From JALZKA01 sp963701205 (GTDB taxonomy: Bacteria > Actinomycetota > Thermoleophilia > Solirubrobacterales > 70-9): 64,000 nt of DNA. Shown one piece after another: positions 61,350 to 64,000 of this stretch; the first letter of the stretch is position 1, and each line of letters opens with the position of its first letter. The DNA is taken from NCBI GenBank assembly GCA_963701205.1, contig OY969575.1, forward strand, positions 744,001 to 808,000, written 5' to 3'. The notes beneath the pieces are model-generated. The model saw nothing but the letters and a program-made list of their open reading frames with translations. It was not told the DNA's origin and did not search any database. Position numbers and translations under genes: made by a program.

Positions 61350-63104
61350 ATGGCGGGGGCTGAGGACGCAGAAGCGGCTGATCTAGGCGTGGGGATCTCG
61401 CGTCGGAGCCTGCTGCAGCGCGGCGCGGTGGCCGGTACGGCGCTGGCGATCGGCGCGCCGCCCCGGCTCGGCTGGGCCCAGGCGGGGTGCCCGCCGCCTC
61501 CAGCGCTGCCGCGGGGACTCGCCGCGTACCAGAGTCGCTACGTCAACTGGGCCAAAGCCATCGACATCGATGGACTTTGGACCTGCGCTCCGAAGAGCGC
61601 TGAGGACGTCGTGCGGCTGGCCAACTGGGCGCACCGCGAGGGTTACCGCCTCCGCCCTCGTGGAGCGATGCATGGCTGGTCGCCAATCACAGTGACGCCG
61701 ACGACGGATTGCAGCGACCGCGTCCTGATGGCGGACACGACGAAACACCTCACCGCAATGCGCATGACCAAGCACAAGGGAGCTGCGGTTCGGGTGCAGG
61801 CCGGGGCCAGCCTGGACTCGCTGCACGCGTTCCTGTCGGACAACGGATACGCCTTCGTCCCCGTGCCGACTACAGGCGTGCCGACCGTTGGCGGTGCCCT
61901 GGCTATCGGGGCCCACGGGGCCTCGTTGCTTGCCAAGGGCGAGCGCCGTCGAGCCGGGCAAACCTACGGATCGCTATCGAATCTCGTCCTCAACATCACG
62001 GTCGTCGCATGGAGTTCAAAGCGCAAGCGCTACGTGCTGCGAACCTTCGACCGCAGCCACCCGGACTGTGCGGCCCTCATGGTTCATCTGGGTCGGGCAT
62101 TCGTGACCGCGGTGACGCTCCGTGTATCCAAGGACCGCAACCTGCGCTGCCAGAGCTATACCGACATTCCGACGGCTGAACTCTTCGGGCCTGCTGCCAC
62201 GGCCGGGCCCCGAGCCTTTGCGAAGTTCGTCGAGCGGAGCGGCTCGGTGGAATCAATCTGGTTTCCGTTTACTGACAAGCCTTGGCTCAAGGTCTGGACC
62301 GTGAGTCCTCAAAAACCGGCCGCCTCAAAGGAGGTGACGCAGCCCTACAACTACCCCTTCGTCGCCAACCTCCCGGAATCCGTCACCGATCTGATCAACC
62401 TGATCGTGGGTGGGAACGGCGCCGCCACACCGGCCTACGGCCAGGCCAGCTACGAAGCCGTGGACTCCTCACTCACCGCGCTGGATCTGCGTGACCTCTG
62501 GGGCAAGTCCAAGAACGTCTCGCTCTACGTCAAGCCGGAGACCTTGCGGGTCAACGACTTCGGATATGTGGTCATTACGAACAGGCGGCGCCTGCAGCGG
62601 GCCATCAACGAGTTCACGACCTTCTTCTCAGACCTCGTGGCGGAGTACGAATCGCGTGGGCTCTATCCCGCGAACGCGCCCGTGAACATGCGCGTCACAG
62701 GTCTCGACCGACCTGGGGACACAGGGATCAGTGGGGCGCGAACCCCGATCCTGTCGCCGACGGCGCCGCGGCGTGACAAGCGTGGCTGGGATGTGGCCCT
62801 CTGGTTCAACGTCACGTACATACCGGGCACGCCTGGAACGGCTGAGTTCTTCACCGAACTGCAGCGGTTCATGTTCCGAAACTACCGCGGGAACTATGCG
62901 ACCGTGCGCCCTGAGTGGTCGAAGGATTGGGCGTTTTCAAGACGCGGCGAGTGGACGCGCCGCAAGGTCAAGCGCAAGAAGTTCCCGCGCCTGTTTAGCC
63001 GCGGGCGGGCGCCAGATGACGGCTGGAAAGCCGTGCGCGACACGCTCAACCGGCTCGATCCGCACCGGGTCTTCTCAAACGACTTCCTCGACAGACTGCT
63101 GTAG
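61350..63104 (+). CDS. Type II cholesterol-oxidase-like FAD flavoprotein, Tat-exported
   Basis: About 584 residues from ATG at 61350. A Tat signal SRRSLLQRGAVAGTALAIG is present. The vanillyl-alcohol-oxidase-type FAD domain includes RLRPRGAMHGWSPITVTPTT, where the His is in the place of the covalent FAD attachment of type II cholesterol oxidases, and VPTVGGALAIGAHGAS. The C-terminal half (WFPFTDKPWLKVWTV and onwards) fits the cholesterol-oxidase substrate-binding cap. Sterol oxidation is inferred by family; other hydrophobic alcohols are possible. Confidence 0.8.
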   Translation: MAGAEDAEAADLGVGISRRSLLQRGAVAGTALAIGAPPRLGWAQAGCPPPPALPRGLAAYQSRYVNWAKAIDIDGLWTCAPKSAEDVVRLANWAHREGYRLRPRGAMHGWSPITVTPTTDCSDRVLMADTTKHLTAMRMTKHKGAAVRVQAGASLDSLHAFLSDNGYAFVPVPTTGVPTVGGALAIGAHGASLLAKGERRRAGQTYGSLSNLVLNITVVAWSSKRKRYVLRTFDRSHPDCAALMVHLGRAFVTAVTLRVSKDRNLRCQSYTDIPTAELFGPAATAGPRAFAKFVERSGSVESIWFPFTDKPWLKVWTVSPQKPAASKEVTQPYNYPFVANLPESVTDLINLIVGGNGAATPAYGQASYEAVDSSLTALDLRDLWGKSKNVSLYVKPETLRVNDFGYVVITNRRRLQRAINEFTTFFSDLVAEYESRGLYPANAPVNMRVTGLDRPGDTGISGARTPILSPTAPRRDKRGWDVALWFNVTYIPGTPGTAEFFTELQRFMFRNYRGNYATVRPEWSKDWAFSRRGEWTRRKVKRKKFPRLFSRGRAPDDGWKAVRDTLNRLDPHRVFSNDFLDRLL

Positions 63105-63983
63105 CTAGGCCGGAGTGACCGATCCCGCCAGGTGCGGGGTGCCGTCGCCAGCGCCGCTGACGCCGAAGTCGATGCGCCCGCCATCGGAATCGGCGCTGGC
63201 GAACGCGACCTTCGCCGGCAGCAGGATCGGGCGCTTGAACGCGACCTCAACGTCAAACGCACCGGGCAGGCGTGGCTCCAGGGCGGCAAGGCAGCGGGCC
63301 TTTGTCCACATCCCGTGCGCGATCTGGCTCGGAAAGCCGAATGCCTTCGCCGTGAGTCCATAGAGGTGGATTGGATTGCGGTCACCAGAGACACCGCCGT
63401 AGCGCCGTCCGAGGTCACCGCCCAGCTTCCACTCGGCCTCCGCGCGAAGCTCGAGGGAACCTTCGGCCCCCTTTGCGGGCGACTCGCCCGAACCGCCGCC
63501 GCGGCGCAGGTTCGTGCTCCGTCCTTCCCAGACAAGCTCGCCTCCGACTCGCGCCTCGCTGACGAGGGTGAAACTTTGCCCCTTCGGGTGCGGCTCCAGC
63601 TTTTCGGCCCGAACGCGAAGGGAGAGCTGCTCGCCGCTTCCGATCGGCCTGTGCTGAACGATCCGATTGGAGATATGGACGAGGCCGATCGCCGAAAATG
63701 GAAACGACGAATCAGTCAGCAGCGCCATGTGCAATGGGAAAGCCAGGATGTGGGGGTAGGTCGCCGGAAGCGTGTCGCGGAGCGCGAACTCACAGACCCG
63801 GCAGTACTCGGCGAGGCGATCGGGTTCGATCGCGACGGAGTCGAGCTCAAGCTCGAGGTCGGGCACGTCCCCGCCGCCGCCCGCCAGGAACGGCAACTTC
63901 CCGGTACCAGGCACAGCGCCCAAACCGGCGCGCACGTACTGCGTGATCGCCGACGGCGGGCCTGCGAGCGTCTTCTTGGCCAT
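63105..63983 (-). CDS. MaoC-like (R)-hydratase, double hot-dog type
   Basis: 292 residues. The catalytic hydratase-2 motif is RYGGVSGDRNPIHLYGLTAK with Asp and His; FPSQIAHGMWTKARCLAALE follows, as in MaoC hydratases. An N-terminal half resembles a second, non-catalytic hot-dog. Family members hydrate enoyl-CoA in beta-oxidation or polyhydroxyalkanoate routes. It converges on the cholesterol-oxidase-like gene and begins 17 bp before the end of the window. Confidence 0.88.
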   Translation of the reverse strand: MAKKTLAGPPSAITQYVRAGLGAVPGTGKLPFLAGGGGDVPDLELELDSVAIEPDRLAEYCRVCEFALRDTLPATYPHILAFPLHMALLTDSSFPFSAIGLVHISNRIVQHRPIGSGEQLSLRVRAEKLEPHPKGQSFTLVSEARVGGELVWEGRSTNLRRGGGSGESPAKGAEGSLELRAEAEWKLGGDLGRRYGGVSGDRNPIHLYGLTAKAFGFPSQIAHGMWTKARCLAALEPRLPGAFDVEVAFKRPILLPAKVAFASADSDGGRIDFGVSGAGDGTPHLAGSVTPA

Positions 63984-64000
63984 CTCTACGCGCCGATCAG

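Overview
The window is GC-rich, densely coded chromosomal DNA, about 56 genes. It suggests an actinobacterium, most likely from the Thermoleophilia/Solirubrobacterales side. The grounds are the CHAD + polyphosphate kinase arrangement, a ydaO-type c-di-AMP leader in front of NlpC-like wall enzymes, a homodimeric AceE with an E3 that carries its own lipoyl domain, and frequent GTG/TTG starts. The lineage is an inference from gene content. I see no tRNA, rRNA, CRISPR array, insertion sequence, phage module or replication origin.

Layout. 0.3-4.8 kb: small membrane protein, aconitase, SDR, glutaredoxin-like protein. 4.9-6.3 kb: c-di-AMP riboswitch and two tandem secreted NlpC/P60-like proteins. 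6.3-7.4 kb: AzlC/AzlD exporter. 7.5-12.5 kb: first polyamine-type ABC transporter plus a flavin split-barrel protein. 12.6-15.1 kb: ECF sigma factor facing an operon of two Tat-exported ferritin-like proteins, a cupredoxin lipoprotein and TatA. 15.2-29.5 kb: polyamine/amino-aldehyde catabolic island with aldehyde dehydrogenases, alanine dehydrogenase, PucR regulator, class III aminotransferase, second polyamine-type ABC transporter, MmsA and a PYROXD2-like oxidoreductase.

29.5-43.9 kb: a long minus-strand run of mostly phosphate genes: uppP, PhoB-like regulator, pstSCAB, phoU, M1 peptidase, ppx, two half-CHAD genes, frameshifted ppk, an amine oxidoreductase and dinB. Two 11-bp-spaced TTCACA repeats look like Pho boxes. 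44.3-49.9 kb: crotonase, zinc ABC transporter, Fur-family regulator with candidate Zur sites, HD-domain protein. 49.9-55.6 kb: decayed or mis-assembled crotonase, Rpf-like protein, PfkB kinase, MpaB-like oxygenase, phosphoesterase, small membrane protein, RlmN, cupin. 55.6-61.2 kb: pyruvate dehydrogenase operon. 61.3-64 kb: type II cholesterol-oxidase-like flavoprotein and a MaoC dehydratase.

How the genes fit together. In the catabolic island, imported diamines would be transaminated onto pyruvate, alanine dehydrogenase would regenerate pyruvate, and the aldehydes would be oxidised by the ALDHs or made into acyl-CoA by MmsA. In the phosphate run, Pst import, PhoU signalling, Ppk/Ppx polyphosphate turnover and CHAD polyphosphate binding form one functional block. 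The most notable new signals are a probable CTG start overlapping a stop codon (cupredoxin), hairpins over the start regions of pstS and a ferritin-like gene, a CHAD protein split at its internal symmetry axis, frameshifts in ppk and a crotonase, and a REP-like intergenic palindrome present twice.
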